In this document: positions 16,988 to 25,744 of the stretch, in pieces | Layout of the letters: every line of letters begins with the position of its first letter | Numbering within the stretch: position 1 is the stretch's first letter | Virus record (IMG/VR): IMGVR_UViG_3300046005_000547 | Span: 170,736 to 234,735 of that record | Strand: one strand, 5' to 3' | Length of the DNA: 64,000 nucleotides | Source of the DNA: a virus | Position numbers and translations under genes: made by a program | Notes under the pieces: generated by a model | What the model was told of the DNA's origin: nothing | The model's input: the letters and a program-made list of their open reading frames with translations, nothing else | The model's database searches: none

Positions 16988-17016
16988 ATTATAATGTTTT
17001 TTAGATTCATCGAAAG
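16988..17016 (-). promoter_or_regulatory. Phage promoter (CTTTCGA-N16-TATAAT)
   Basis: CTTTCGA at 17010-17016 and TATAAT at 16988-16993 on the - strand, exact 16-base spacer, just downstream of a terminator. Drives the 16952-to-10589 gene run. Confidence 0.8.
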
Positions 17017-17029
17017 ACTTTTCTTTATC

Positions 17030-17068
17030 TAAAAAGAAACCCGATAGAGATTTTCGCTCTATCGGGTT
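17030..17068 (-). terminator. Rho-independent terminator
   Basis: Stem AAACCCGATAGAG / CTCTATCGGGTTT with CTTTTT tail on the - strand, after the 17074 gene. Confidence 0.85.
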
Positions 17069-17073
17069 TGGTG

Positions 17074-18540
17074 TCATGAAATTTTGTAGAACACAGAACT
17101 AAAATGATTTTGTTTCTTAGAGGATAAACATAACATCTTTAATGTTTCTCTCATGTTAGTTTGTTCTAAACAATATAAGAAATGTAATAACACAAGACAT
17201 CTTTTAATTGTATATTGATTATCAGGTTCTTCAGTTTCCAACGTTTGAATGTCAATGAATACAAATTTATCGTTCTTTACATAATCAACAAATCCTGAAT
17301 ACTTTGAATCAATCGAATCCAATGTTTTCAATACATTAGATTCAGGAACTAATTGATAATCAACGTAATCCTTGAATTCAGGAATAATGAAATCAGTCAA
17401 TTTGTTAATCAATGCCTTAGAACTGCTACCGTCCCAATTAGATTTGTTGAAATCGGCAGAACCTTGACAATATACATTCAGGTCGTTACTCTTACCTCTT
17501 GGTGCCAATCTGAACATGTATTCGTAATCTTTACCAAATTCTTCCATGATACAATACATATTGATGTAAGATAACATATCATTGAATTTGAAAATCTTTA
17601 ATGGTCTATCATACCATAAATTATCAACATAATTGTAATCAACTTCGACTTTCTCTACCTTAGCAAATTCATTCAATGTTGATTCAGAAACTAATCCTGT
17701 TGTTGGAGCAATGACTTTCTTCAGGGAGAAACCAATCAATTGTCTTGTGTCAAACAGATGTTTAATGGTATCATTCAGGTCATATACATCTGCTCGTCCT
17801 GTTTCAATTCTGTATAGAACTTCCGAGAGGGTATCAATGACATTTTGTTTATGATGTTTGTTGATTGCCCATACATCAGATGGATTCCAATTATCTTTCG
17901 AGTCTGGTAGATATTTGGATTGAGTCATTGTAGTCAGAATTGGTAATTTATTCTTATCGGAATCTCTATAGAATTCATAAGAATGAATATCAATCACTCT
18001 ACTGACAGCATTATATGTTTCTTTGAATGATAAGAACCATGTGTCGTCAAATTCAAACCCGATTGTCTTATTGATTTGAGATTTGGTAGGATATTCAGGA
18101 AATGAGTTTAAAATGTAAGTGATAGCTTCTTCATGTTGATATGAACTTGGTCTATTATTTACAGTTTCATTACCATCTTCATCAACCACTCTTTTGAATC
18201 CACCTCCAGATTTATAGAATGTAAATGATACTCCACCGGTATGGAATTTAATGGCATTCTTGTCTTCTGAGATATGTTCAATACCAATATGCGAGATAGC
18301 ATCATACATTCGTTTGATGGATTGAAAATCATCTACAATGGAGAAATGGATGTTGTTTGTGATTTTATTATCGATTATCTTTAGATGCAATTTAGATGCA
18401 TAAGGTTGTAATGCATTCAACAATGTATTTATATGAGAATTGTTTTGAAATTGTTGACGTATTACTTCGAACGCAGATTTACCTAATCTATAATGGGTTG
18501 CTTCCTGTATTGTGTTGTTATACTGTTTAAAAGATAGCAT
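17074..18540 (-). CDS. Putative head-internal protein with CTS-like N-terminus
   Basis: 488 residues, start with AAGGAATATAA. The N-terminus MLSFKQYNNTIQEATHYR has the CTS-like form and an IQE-Ala cleavage-like site at residues 11-14. The body has WNPSDVWAINKHHKQN and RQLIGFSLKKV, a W.P.D.W ... LIG.SLKK pattern I have seen in large uncharacterised phage virion proteins. No enzyme motif is evident. It stands alone between two terminators, consistent with separately timed expression. Packaging and injection are inferred from the N-terminus. Confidence 0.5.
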   Translation of the reverse strand: MLSFKQYNNTIQEATHYRLGKSAFEVIRQQFQNNSHINTLLNALQPYASKLHLKIIDNKITNNIHFSIVDDFQSIKRMYDAISHIGIEHISEDKNAIKFHTGGVSFTFYKSGGGFKRVVDEDGNETVNNRPSSYQHEEAITYILNSFPEYPTKSQINKTIGFEFDDTWFLSFKETYNAVSRVIDIHSYEFYRDSDKNKLPILTTMTQSKYLPDSKDNWNPSDVWAINKHHKQNVIDTLSEVLYRIETGRADVYDLNDTIKHLFDTRQLIGFSLKKVIAPTTGLVSESTLNEFAKVEKVEVDYNYVDNLWYDRPLKIFKFNDMLSYINMYCIMEEFGKDYEYMFRLAPRGKSNDLNVYCQGSADFNKSNWDGSSSKALINKLTDFIIPEFKDYVDYQLVPESNVLKTLDSIDSKYSGFVDYVKNDKFVFIDIQTLETEEPDNQYTIKRCLVLLHFLYCLEQTNMRETLKMLCLSSKKQNHFSSVFYKIS

Positions 18541-18594
18541 TTATATTCCTTGGAAAAACAATATCATTGATAAAGATTTCCTATTTGGTTAAAT

Positions 18595-18630
18595 TGAAAA
18601 AGCGAAAAACCTCGTCAGGAATTTCGCTTT
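18595..18630 (-). terminator. Rho-independent terminator
   Basis: Stem AAAGCGAAA / TTTCGCTTT with a TTTTT tail on the - strand, after the 18634 gene. Confidence 0.8.
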
Positions 18631-18633
18631 GTA

Positions 18634-19224
18634 TTACATTGTAATTTGTTTATTCCTTAAAATCAATCTGATATGAGATAAGTCTTTATCATAAGACCAT
18701 ACTCGAGTATCGAATTCCCAATCGTTAGACCCATGATATAATGTAACATCAGTTTCAACGATTTTGTTTTCTTTCAAATCGATAATGTCGACGCAAACAT
18801 CTTCCATTCTGGATAATTTAGTCCATAATTTTCTGGCACCAAAGAATTGTTCCTCGTCGCCTAAGATAATCATATCATTATTCTTAACAAAATGTGTATA
18901 CATTCCAGCAGCGATTCTAGTACCTTGACATTTCGTAACAACCCTTACTCCGTCGACATTATATACGTTGTTGTAATGTAAAATCGAACCTCTGTAATCT
19001 AATTCAATTATACCATACGTTCTAAATTCAGTAATTTGTCTTCTTGTACAAAATTTACCAAGACGATACATTATGTTAGATTTTGATTCTAACTTACGAA
19101 TTTCATATTTCCATCCCTGTACATTTATTTCTTCAGGAATAGGATATTTGTCCTCTATAATTTGAAGAGAAACATTTTGAAAATCAATATCATCAATCCA
19201 GTCACCAACTCTAGCAATCGACAT
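18634..19224 (-). CDS. Acetyltransferase-like protein, paralogue without CTS
   Basis: 196 residues from ATG 19224 (AAGGTTGG upstream). The segment GTRIAAGMYTHFVKNNDMII, then GDEEQFFGARKLWTKLSR, matches the other two GNAT-like proteins of this window (3200 and 42203) in the pattern (A)..Y/F......D..Q...G.(K/R).LW.KL. It lacks the CTS-like N-terminus, so it may act from expression in the infected cell. Substrate unknown. Confidence 0.5.
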   Translation of the reverse strand: MSIARVGDWIDDIDFQNVSLQIIEDKYPIPEEINVQGWKYEIRKLESKSNIMYRLGKFCTRRQITEFRTYGIIELDYRGSILHYNNVYNVDGVRVVTKCQGTRIAAGMYTHFVKNNDMIILGDEEQFFGARKLWTKLSRMEDVCVDIIDLKENKIVETDVTLYHGSNDWEFDTRVWSYDKDLSHIRLILRNKQITM

Positions 19225-19236
19225 TTCCAACCTTAT

Positions 19237-19395
19237 TTAATTGTTTCTAAGAACTCCGAAAATAATGAATTCATATTTGGTGATAATTTCCTCATTTGAT
19301 AAATCAATGTTTGATTCAATTTCTTCCTGTAAAATATTGAACAATCCAAGTAGGATAGAAATTTGAGGATTGTTAAAAATAGTTGGATTTAACAT
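19237..19395 (-). CDS. Small helical protein
   Basis: 52 residues (MLNPTIFNNPQ... IIFGVLRNN) with hydrophobic and acidic helices. It fills the gap between the kinase and acetyltransferase-like genes, with the start just after the kinase stop. Function unknown. Confidence 0.5.
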   Translation of the reverse strand: MLNPTIFNNPQISILLGLFNILQEEIESNIDLSNEEIITKYEFIIFGVLRNN

Positions 19396-19396
19396 A

Positions 19397-19942
19397 TTAT
19401 TTTTCCGAAAGAATTGAATTGATAAAATCTAAGATTTTAGATTGTTCTTCTTTTGTCTCATTTTTGAATTCTGTGATATATTCAGCTAATGAAAAATTGT
19501 TTTGGATATTTGAGATTTTCGTTTCTCTACCGTTCAAGAATTGGTCAGATTGATTAGATCCTCTATCCGCATATCGTTGTTTCAACAAATCTTGTTTACA
19601 TTTTAAGACAACGATATGAAATTCAATATCAGGTTGTTCTGACATCAATTCATATAGATTCATATTTGTTAATCTATCACCTTCCATCAAAATGTTTGAT
19701 TCTGTGACCTTGAACCATTTAACAAATTCTGGTTGAACAGCCAGACTCAACTTATCTGTTCCAGGAAACGTCTCACCTTCATCATATTTCCCTAAGATAT
19801 ACAAATCTAAATCTTTAGAGTATTCAGAATCCACTAATTTGGCAGGTTGTGTTCTTTCCCAAGTGGACGATTTCATGAATTCTCTGAACAGAGTAGATTT
19901 ACCAGTTCCTGGAACCCCACATACAGCAATAACTTTTCTCAT
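19397..19942 (-). CDS. P-loop nucleotide/nucleoside kinase
   Basis: 181 residues from ATG 19942, sharing one base with the upstream stop. Walker A is GVPGTGKSTLF (about 8-18). A LID-like region LLKQRYADRGSNQS (about 125-138) follows a hydrophobic strand ending in FHIVVLKC. This is the layout of deoxynucleotide kinases and of phage 5-hydroxymethyl-pyrimidine kinases. Coupling to the 19942-20859 gene, which looks like a base-hypermodification protein, favours a role in modifying DNA bases or precursors. T4-like dNMP kinase is the alternative. Confidence 0.65.
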   Translation of the reverse strand: MRKVIAVCGVPGTGKSTLFREFMKSSTWERTQPAKLVDSEYSKDLDLYILGKYDEGETFPGTDKLSLAVQPEFVKWFKVTESNILMEGDRLTNMNLYELMSEQPDIEFHIVVLKCKQDLLKQRYADRGSNQSDQFLNGRETKISNIQNNFSLAEYITEFKNETKEEQSKILDFINSILSEK

Positions 19943-20859
19943 TATATTTTCTCGCAATCTAATTCTGTTATATTCATGTCAATCAATTTTAATCTATTAC
20001 TCAATAGATTATCAACTGAACCTTTCAATTTCTCTGCTATCAGAGAATCATTATTATACTCTAATGCAGCTCTTAATTTAAGAACTTTATCACCTTTGTT
20101 TAATGTCCCTTTAAATGTCTTCCTATAATCGCAAAAGAATGTCTCAATTTCAGTGACGCCAATACATCTATTTGGATTATGAGGACATTTATATTCTTTG
20201 AAGAATTCCAATTCCGATAAGAACAATTCATCTAACAGAGGATCTTGTCTAATCTGTTCCGATGAACGTTTGGAGATAGACGATCCTGTTCTAACCAATT
20301 CAAATCCCGATAATGAACCCTTTGGTATAGTCTTCTTGAAATCATCCGACCAGACTGGTTTGTAATTCATGTCAAATATAGATTCAACCATATCAGCAAC
20401 TTTGAACGCAAAGTATTCACCAAACGTAGGAATCATCTTAGCGGATTCAAGTGATGTCTTCCAATCAACAGTATGTTCTAATACATTATCAATCCATTGT
20501 TCAGGAGTTTTAATCCTCATTTTATCTATCTGAGTGTTATAACTTCTTGATTTAACATTTGTTTCTCTTGAAGCTACATCAATTCTGTCTTTACCAACTT
20601 TTGCTTCCTTGAACAACATTCTCACATAATCATAGTATTCATCGTCTGGTATAGAACATAATTTAATGGAATGTTTTAAATCATATACCATTAGATTAGA
20701 GAAGATTAACCGTTTCTTCTCAGTGTCCGATAATTCAGAATTTCTAATCATTGTATAGATGGGATCCACTTCACCCAGAGCAATATGTTGAAATGAAAAC
20801 TTCCTGAATTCATCTAATAATATATAGACATCATCAAATAGATTATTCATTGGATTCAC
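19942..20859 (-). CDS. Putative thymine hypermodification helical protein (aGPT-PPlase2-like)
   Basis: 305 residues, mainly helical. [51 protein letters not shown] and [17 protein letters not shown] follow the order I associate with the alpha-glutamyl/putrescinyl-thymine pyrophosphorylase clade 2 proteins. Those are DNA-glycosylase-like helical proteins found in phages with hypermodified thymine. The adjacent P-loop kinase and the two TET/JBP enzymes in this window fit. Sequence similarity was judged by eye, so the assignment is tentative; a profile search would settle it. Confidence 0.45.
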   Translation of the reverse strand: MNPMNNLFDDVYILLDEFRKFSFQHIALGEVDPIYTMIRNSELSDTEKKRLIFSNLMVYDLKHSIKLCSIPDDEYYDYVRMLFKEAKVGKDRIDVASRETNVKSRSYNTQIDKMRIKTPEQWIDNVLEHTVDWKTSLESAKMIPTFGEYFAFKVADMVESIFDMNYKPVWSDDFKKTIPKGSLSGFELVRTGSSISKRSSEQIRQDPLLDELFLSELEFFKEYKCPHNPNRCIGVTEIETFFCDYRKTFKGTLNKGDKVLKLRAALEYNNDSLIAEKLKGSVDNLLSNRLKLIDMNITELDCEKI

Positions 20860-21304
20860 TAATCATCTGGTAATATCCTTTATTTGCCAGAGAATCCGCC
20901 TTCTCGTTTCCTGGATGACCAACATGTCCTTTAATCCATACAAATTCAATATCATGTAAATTCATTGCTTCATCTAATCTCCTCCATAGATCCTCATTTT
21001 TAACGGGTTGTTTAGAAGCAGTCTTCCAACCATTTTGTTTCCAACCTTTCATCCAAGATGATGCTCCATCTAATACATATTTAGAATCACAACATAATTT
21101 AACGGGACATGGTCGTTTTAACAATTCTAACGCATTGATAACAGCCATTAATTCCATTCTGTTATTGGTTGTATTACGTTCTCCACCACAGATTTCCTTC
21201 TCAACACCCTTGAATGAAAGGATAGCTCCCCATCCACCATTTGAATTATCTTTACCGTTGGATTTACAAGCTCCATCCGCATAGATTATCACTTGTTCAG
21301 TCAT
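20843..21304 (-). CDS. rnhA: Ribonuclease HI
   Basis: 153 residues from ATG 21304. The four acidic residues of RNase HI are visible: [12 protein letters not shown] (Asp), NNRMELMAV (Glu), [11 protein letters not shown] (Asp) and [15 protein letters not shown] (catalytic His region and Asp). It degrades RNA in RNA-DNA hybrids, removing primers or R-loops during phage replication. Full length for the family. It overlaps the 20859 start by 17 bases. Confidence 0.95.
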   Translation of the reverse strand: MTEQVIIYADGACKSNGKDNSNGGWGAILSFKGVEKEICGGERNTTNNRMELMAVINALELLKRPCPVKLCCDSKYVLDGASSWMKGWKQNGWKTASKQPVKNEDLWRRLDEAMNLHDIEFVWIKGHVGHPGNEKADSLANKGYYQMISESNE

Positions 21305-21506
21305 AATTATCACTTAATGTATATAATTCAGAAATTGTATTCGATTCATGATTCCATAGTTCTGTTCTAATGATTTCATGAATGGAAATAGGTTCAACAT
21401 TTTCATCAGAATGAATCATCCAATCAGCATCGTTGATTGCGTCAATAATGTTCTCGTGAAATGATGATTCAATTTTACTACCAGTTGCATATTGTAATTC
21501 AAACAT
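21297..21506 (-). CDS. Small acidic unknown protein
   Basis: 69 residues, acidic, probably helical ([15 protein letters not shown]). Overlaps the rnhA start region by eight bases. No motif. Confidence 0.55.
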   Translation of the reverse strand: MFELQYATGSKIESSFHENIIDAINDADWMIHSDENVEPISIHEIIRTELWNHESNTISELYTLSDNYD

Positions 21507-21512
21507 ATTTTG

Positions 21513-22022
21513 TTATAATCCTAATTGGTCTAATCTTTCTCTGACAAAATGAACCGATACCCAAAAGTAATCGGCAAGATCTGTCGCAGAATATCCTTCT
21601 ATAATTTTATTTTTAACTTCATCTTCCGGCATCAAAAAATGATACGCAAATTCATCTGCTTCATTTAATTCGTCGAAGATGTATTTTTGATACGATCCAT
21701 ATTCAATTTCAGGAACATCCGTATGAATTAGATATTCACCAATACATCTGGCAACTAATTCCCGTAAGATAAGGATCGATTTGGCGTAATCATTTACAAT
21801 GAAAATTGGGTTTGAATTTGGACCAATTGAAACCAACGTCTGTAATTCATACCCAAATTCTCCATTATGAAAACATTGTAGATTACCAATTTTATTGGCA
21901 ATTTTGATTACATCAACTGGAAACAGATGTTTTGTATTCAATTCAATACGTTTTATATCAGCATATTCAGCTAATGCTGGATTCAATTCTTTAATTGTAT
22001 TATGCCCTCTAGGTGATTTCAT
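21513..22022 (-). CDS. ImmA/IrrE-like protein lacking the HExxH motif
   Basis: 169 residues from ATG 22022 (GGGATTATAAT upstream). The C-terminal half, DELNEADEFAYHFLMPEDEV then ATDLADYFWVSVHFVRERL, closely follows ImmA/IrrE metallopeptidases. At the place of the HExxH helix, however, the sequence is LVARCIGEYLIH, with both histidine ligands gone. So it is probably a catalytically dead relative, perhaps a binding decoy or regulator of repressor-cleaving ImmA systems. The family call is fairly strong, the function open. Confidence 0.6.
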   Translation of the reverse strand: MKSPRGHNTIKELNPALAEYADIKRIELNTKHLFPVDVIKIANKIGNLQCFHNGEFGYELQTLVSIGPNSNPIFIVNDYAKSILILRELVARCIGEYLIHTDVPEIEYGSYQKYIFDELNEADEFAYHFLMPEDEVKNKIIEGYSATDLADYFWVSVHFVRERLDQLGL

Positions 22023-22023
22023 A

Positions 22024-22500
22024 TTATAATCCCATTGATTTAGCTGTTGACACAAATTTCATTAGATTACCAAATGATTCTTTACAGAATTCTTGAAATT
22101 TCATTCTCGTTTCTGGTTTGATTTTATTTGAACGTAATGCTCTGATAGCAACACCGGCGGATCTAGTGTCAACTCGTCTTGATGTCCCGTCTTTGAAGAA
22201 CACTTTATGATTTTTATTGGTACAATTTCTTAATTGAGAGATGATGTTATCGAATACAAGTTCATTACCACAAATCATTTCAACTTCTTCGTCTACGTTT
22301 TTTGTTACAGGAGGAACTTTATAATAATCTTTGGCAATTTTATTTTCACTCATCCATGTTTTAACGGATGCTGGAATTTCAGATAACCCCAATAGAGAAG
22401 ATACATGTTCAAAAACTTCTTCATGTAATCCATGGTCAAATTTAGAATCAGATTTGTAGTAAAATGTAGTGACGATTGATAAGAATGTATTTTTGTCCAT
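22024..22500 (-). CDS. Paralogue family F1 (FxDGTS) member
   Basis: 158 residues. The motif VFFKDGTSRRVDTRSAGVAI followed by KIKPETRMKFQEFCKESFGNLM is shared with the genes at 24985-25485 and 26667-27335, as is the N-terminal layout (…W...N....Y..P.....V). The three form an in-window paralogue family of unknown function. Stop and next ATG are nearly fused. Confidence 0.6.
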   Translation of the reverse strand: MDKNTFLSIVTTFYYKSDSKFDHGLHEEVFEHVSSLLGLSEIPASVKTWMSENKIAKDYYKVPPVTKNVDEEVEMICGNELVFDNIISQLRNCTNKNHKVFFKDGTSRRVDTRSAGVAIRALRSNKIKPETRMKFQEFCKESFGNLMKFVSTAKSMGL

Positions 22501-22509
22501 GGTAATCTC

Positions 22510-22800
22510 CTAAATTGTAAAAGTAAGTTCTAAATCAGATGAAATTGAATCGGATACAATAATGTCTTTGTATTCATGTAATCTATTTTGTATATGAATC
22601 AAAAATTGTAATACAACTTTGTTATCATATATTGATAGATATCCTTGTTTTATCGAAAACACTTCGTATTTGCCAATTTTGTTTGTATTAACCAAATATG
22701 AGATTGATACCAATACGTCATCTTGTATTTGGAATAATAAATCTCTAATTCCAGATGAGTGTTCAACATTAGTGATTAATTTGGCAACGTTCTTTGTCAT
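22510..22800 (-). CDS. Small beta-rich unknown protein
   Basis: 96 residues, amphipathic strands (DVLVSISYLVNTNKIGKYEVF, split), ending SSDLELTFTI, a tail like the upstream protein's DSDLELQGEYD. The two overlap by 32 bases and may share a fold. Function unknown. Confidence 0.55.
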   Translation of the reverse strand: MTKNVAKLITNVEHSSGIRDLLFQIQDDVLVSISYLVNTNKIGKYEVFSIKQGYLSIYDNKVVLQFLIHIQNRLHEYKDIIVSDSISSDLELTFTI

Positions 22801-23128
22801 TGTTTTCCTCCAAGTTAAATTGTATCAATACATCATATTCGCCTTGTAATTCCAAATCAGAATCTAAGTTTAATGATATTTTATATCGTCCAAAGTTTTT
22901 CATTAGATGTTTGATGAATGAAAAGATTATCATATTATGTTTGTAATCTAAAATCAAATCTTTTCTGGATGCTTTATAATTATGGATGAATCCAGTTACA
23001 CCATCAATGGTCATTTCTAATTGTAATTCATCAGAACCGTTCTCATCCCAAAAATCAAAAAGAATGTTTCTATGTTCTTCATTGAACCCAGATTCATAAT
23101 TGAAATTAATACCAGAAAAATTACTCAT
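22769..23128 (-). CDS. Beta-rich unknown protein
   Basis: 119 residues, alternating strands (ELQLEMTIDGVTGFIHNYK, YKISLNLDSDLELQGEYDV). Part of a run of four coupled small genes. No family recognised. Confidence 0.55.
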   Translation of the reverse strand: MSNFSGINFNYESGFNEEHRNILFDFWDENGSDELQLEMTIDGVTGFIHNYKASRKDLILDYKHNMIIFSFIKHLMKNFGRYKISLNLDSDLELQGEYDVLIQFNLEENNDKERCQINH

Positions 23129-23357
23129 GTATCATTCCTCGTTTTTTAGCTATCTCCGTCGCTTTGTCGATTGCATGTTCAAAATCATTTGTTGCGTATA
23201 ACATTTCACTAAGCGATGGTGAAGATACATCTTGTATACCAATTTTATACTTAGAATAAATTGTTTTCAAAATGACAACCTTAATACCATTCTTTACATC
23301 AGATTCATATTTCTCTGAGAATCTATTTGTAATTGGTTCAATCTTATGTAATTTCAT
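23121..23357 (-). CDS. Small basic unknown protein, first gene of operon
   Basis: 78 residues, first gene after the 23.4 kb promoter, with AGGAGGAATTATG. Contains GIKVVILKTIYSKYKIGIQD and DKATEIAKKRGM. No known domain. Confidence 0.6.
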   Translation of the reverse strand: MKLHKIEPITNRFSEKYESDVKNGIKVVILKTIYSKYKIGIQDVSSPSLSEMLYATNDFEHAIDKATEIAKKRGMIHE

Positions 23358-23382
23358 AATTCCTCCTATTAAAGTAAGTTCT

Positions 23383-23410
23383 ATTATACTACTTTAAACG
23401 ATCTTCGAAA
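23383..23410 (-). promoter_or_regulatory. Phage promoter (TTTCGA-N16-TATAAT)
   Basis: TTTCGA at 23405-23410 and TATAAT at 23383-23388 on the - strand with a 16-base spacer, in the divergent region between the leftward operon and the rightward metacaspase. Confidence 0.75.
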
Positions 23411-23446
23411 CTTTAAATAATAACATATTAAATAAGGAGAGAAACA

Positions 23447-24172
23447 ATGAAAGCATTATCTATTGGTATCAACAAATACAACGTAGCACCTCTGAGAGGT
23501 TGTATAACAGATTCTAATGATTTAACAACAGAATTGATTGAAAGGGGATTTGATGTATCGAGGTTGTTAGACGAACAAGCAACCAAATCAAACATTATTG
23601 AAAAGATGCATCAATTATTGTCTGAATCCAAAACAAAATTCATTTTACATTATTCTGGACACGGTTCACAGATCCCATGTTCAAATGGTTCGGAAGAAGA
23701 TGGATTGACTGAAATCCTATGTCCATTCGATTTAATCAATTCAGACGGTTCATGGACATCCAATTATATCACAGATGATGAAATACAACAATTGTTCTCA
23801 GAGTTTCCTGATATTCATATAGAAGTTATTCTTGATTGTTGCCATTCAGGAACCGCAACTAGAGATATTAAACCAACATCCATTACTCCTAGATTCATAC
23901 AATCTCCTGTTATAAATTCATCTAAGAATATTCCATTCGGAGTATCTAATGATAATGTAATCTGTTGGAGCGGATGCACCGATAATCAGACGGCAGCTGA
24001 CTCGTTCATCGACGGGAAATACAGGGGAGCATTTACCACAGCATTTTTGACTGCTTCTGGTAACAGAGAAATAATGTTTAAGAATATTACGGATTACATG
24101 ATTAAGAATGGATATGAACAACGACCAGTCTTAACTTGTACAGATAAACAAAGGACAGAATCAATGTTCTAA
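23447..24172 (+). CDS. Metacaspase/caspase-like cysteine protease
   Basis: 241 residues, start with AAGGAGAGAAACA. It carries the p20 core of clan CD: ALSIGINKY at the N-terminus, LHYSGHGSQ with catalytic His72, the acidic specificity segment SEEDGLTEILCPFD, and VILDCCHSGT with catalytic Cys132. A p10-like part follows (FGVSNDNVICWSGCTDNQTAAD, split; GAFTTAFL). Complete for a single-domain orthocaspase. It is the only rightward gene in a long leftward region and has its own terminator, suggesting independent acquisition and control. Metacaspases cleave after Arg/Lys, caspases after Asp; which applies is not clear. Possible roles: disabling host defence or regulating lysis. Confidence 0.88.
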   Translation: MKALSIGINKYNVAPLRGCITDSNDLTTELIERGFDVSRLLDEQATKSNIIEKMHQLLSESKTKFILHYSGHGSQIPCSNGSEEDGLTEILCPFDLINSDGSWTSNYITDDEIQQLFSEFPDIHIEVILDCCHSGTATRDIKPTSITPRFIQSPVINSSKNIPFGVSNDNVICWSGCTDNQTAADSFIDGKYRGAFTTAFLTASGNREIMFKNITDYMIKNGYEQRPVLTCTDKQRTESMF

Positions 24173-24174
24173 AG

Positions 24175-24212
24175 AAATGGGATAGAATGTAAAGTTCTAT
24201 CCCATTTTTATT
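24175..24212. terminator. Terminator after the metacaspase gene
   Basis: Stem AAATGGGATAGAA / TTCTATCCCATTT followed by TTTATT on +; A-rich flank also makes it usable on the - strand. Confidence 0.8.
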
Positions 24213-24309
24213 AATGAATCATTGCTATCGAGCCGATTATGTAAATCAATATAGATGTTACAACCCAGCAAGATACAAACAATACTCCATTTATAATTCT
24301 CTTAATCAT
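24211..24309 (-). CDS. Single-pass membrane microprotein
   Basis: 32 residues: KR at the start then VLFVSCWVVTSILIYIIG, a clear transmembrane helix. Start overlaps the upstream nucleotidyltransferase stop (ATGA-like). Function unknown. Confidence 0.5.
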   Translation of the reverse strand: MIKRIINGVLFVSCWVVTSILIYIIGSIAMIH

Positions 24310-24988
24310 ATTTGAATTCCTTTATATTATTTGCGTTCATCAACAATTCTTCTATTTCATGTATGTCTGGAAACTTATTGTCTACATTCAGAATAGGATA
24401 CATCGTCAATTCATTATTTTCATACATTGAATTACATTTAGTTCTTAATTGGAGTTCCTTACTTTGTAATTCATCTTTACTCAATTTCTGATAACGTCCA
24501 ATATCATTTAATTCTGGTAATCTACCCTCCAATAGACATTCAGCAACGTAAAGACATCTTGAAATATGAAATGATTTTCGATTCTTTTTATCTTTACTTG
24601 TATTCAATAATTTCAAATCAAATTTAGCTCTACCGACGAATCCTTTTATAATTTTGTACGTTCTACATGTTAATAATTTATCCGAATTCGTTATGTCTGT
24701 GAATAACACCAATTCAGCAAAAATGTTAGATTCACCAGATAATAAATTTTTGTAAAACGTAGATTCAGTTGTCAACATCCATTGAGTGTTATTTTCGATG
24801 TCATCAAATTGAAAACAATGGATGTTTGGATAAATTCTATCTGAATTGAAAATATCGTCGAGTATTAAAACAATATCCTTGTCCGATTGTTCTGTATTGG
24901 TTTTATGTAAATGGGATCCAAACGTATATCTAGAAATTGTATATTGTTTCAATATATCAAATTGTTCTTTTGTAATTTTTATGTTCAT
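24302..24988 (-). CDS. Nucleotidyltransferase-like protein
   Basis: 228 residues. SRYTFGSHLHKTNTEQSDKDIVLI (about 19-42, split GSHLHKT / SDKDI) is the G-S-x-x-x-G/K-T...S-D-x-D signature of phage/bacterial pol-beta-type nucleotidyltransferases (the 'predicted nucleotidyltransferase' group). The remainder is helical. Third such gene in the window (with 15032 and 50965). Target unknown. Confidence 0.55.
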   Translation of the reverse strand: MNIKITKEQFDILKQYTISRYTFGSHLHKTNTEQSDKDIVLILDDIFNSDRIYPNIHCFQFDDIENNTQWMLTTESTFYKNLLSGESNIFAELVLFTDITNSDKLLTCRTYKIIKGFVGRAKFDLKLLNTSKDKKNRKSFHISRCLYVAECLLEGRLPELNDIGRYQKLSKDELQSKELQLRTKCNSMYENNELTMYPILNVDNKFPDIHEIEELLMNANNIKEFKYD

Positions 24989-25485
24989 TTTTCTCCTTTC
25001 ATCATTTCTCTGTTTAATTCAACCACTTTCAATAGATTGTTATAATTTTCGGAGACGTAATTCTGTAATTCAAACCTATTTTCTGGTTTGATGTATTCAT
25101 CCGTTAAGATTGAATATAATTCTTTTAATGTACGTTTGTCGATCTTCTTGGAGGTTCCATCTGTAAATTTGATTTCATTATTATATCGAATTGCTTTATT
25201 ACATTGGATGATAATAGGTTCTAATGGTTTTGGTTGTTTCTTCAGATTAAGGTATTGTTGAACAAAAATATCAACATCTTCTTCGATCTTGGGGATTTCA
25301 TAGAATCCTTTTGAACGAGTATTTTCTTTCATCCATTGTTTGATTCCTTTGGGTGATGGGATGTTAAGATATTCATTTGTTTCTTGGAAGAAATACTCTG
25401 GGATACCGCCTGAATTCTGCGTATCTGATAAGAAGTAAATTGATGAGATTAGAGATAGGTATTGATTAAGTGATAATTCTTTCAT
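24985..25485 (-). CDS. Paralogue family F1 (FxDGTS) member
   Basis: 166 residues. Shares IKFTDGTSKKIDKRTLKELY and YIKPENRFELQNYVSENYNNLL with 22024-22500 and 26667-27335. Expressed from a promoter at 25.5 kb and probably also from upstream repeat promoter A, whose transcript has no terminator before this gene. Confidence 0.6.
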   Translation of the reverse strand: MKELSLNQYLSLISSIYFLSDTQNSGGIPEYFFQETNEYLNIPSPKGIKQWMKENTRSKGFYEIPKIEEDVDIFVQQYLNLKKQPKPLEPIIIQCNKAIRYNNEIKFTDGTSKKIDKRTLKELYSILTDEYIKPENRFELQNYVSENYNNLLKVVELNREMMKGEK

Positions 25486-25506
25486 TATTGTATTTGTTTA
25501 ATTGTT

Positions 25507-25533
25507 AGTATAATGTATTAGATATAATCGAAA
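25507..25533 (-). promoter_or_regulatory. Phage promoter (TTTCGA-N15-TATACT)
   Basis: TTTCGA at 25528-25533 and TATACT at 25507-25512 on the - strand, 15-base spacer, 22 bases before the family F1 gene. Confidence 0.6.
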
Positions 25534-25615
25534 AAGAGTCTTGAAGTAATATAGAAAATAATAAAAGAATATTAAAATGAAACAATAGAACTAACTCAAA
25601 CCGTCGACATAGTCT

Positions 25616-25645
25616 AGTATACTGGGTTTTTATCGATTTCGAAAG
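25616..25645 (-). promoter_or_regulatory. Repeat-array promoter A
   Basis: CTTTCGA (25639-25645), 17-base spacer, TATACT (25616-25621), then the invariant AGACTATGTCGACG downstream. The predicted transcript is a ~120-base leader into the 24985-25485 gene. Confidence 0.65.
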
Positions 25646-25744
25646 GAGTAATTAGACGTTGATTATTACACATTCGATAACCTTGGTCTCTTTCGATACG
25701 TGATTATAATTGTTTCGATGTTAATGTTTAATTTAACAGTCTAT

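Noticed and set aside
25640-25710. Apparent leader peptides after AAAGGAG on + (reading (M/L)IITHSI in units A and D)
   Set aside because: AAAGGAG is the complement of the conserved CTCCTTTCGA at the -35 box of the leftward promoters; the peptide is not kept in units B, C, E or F.
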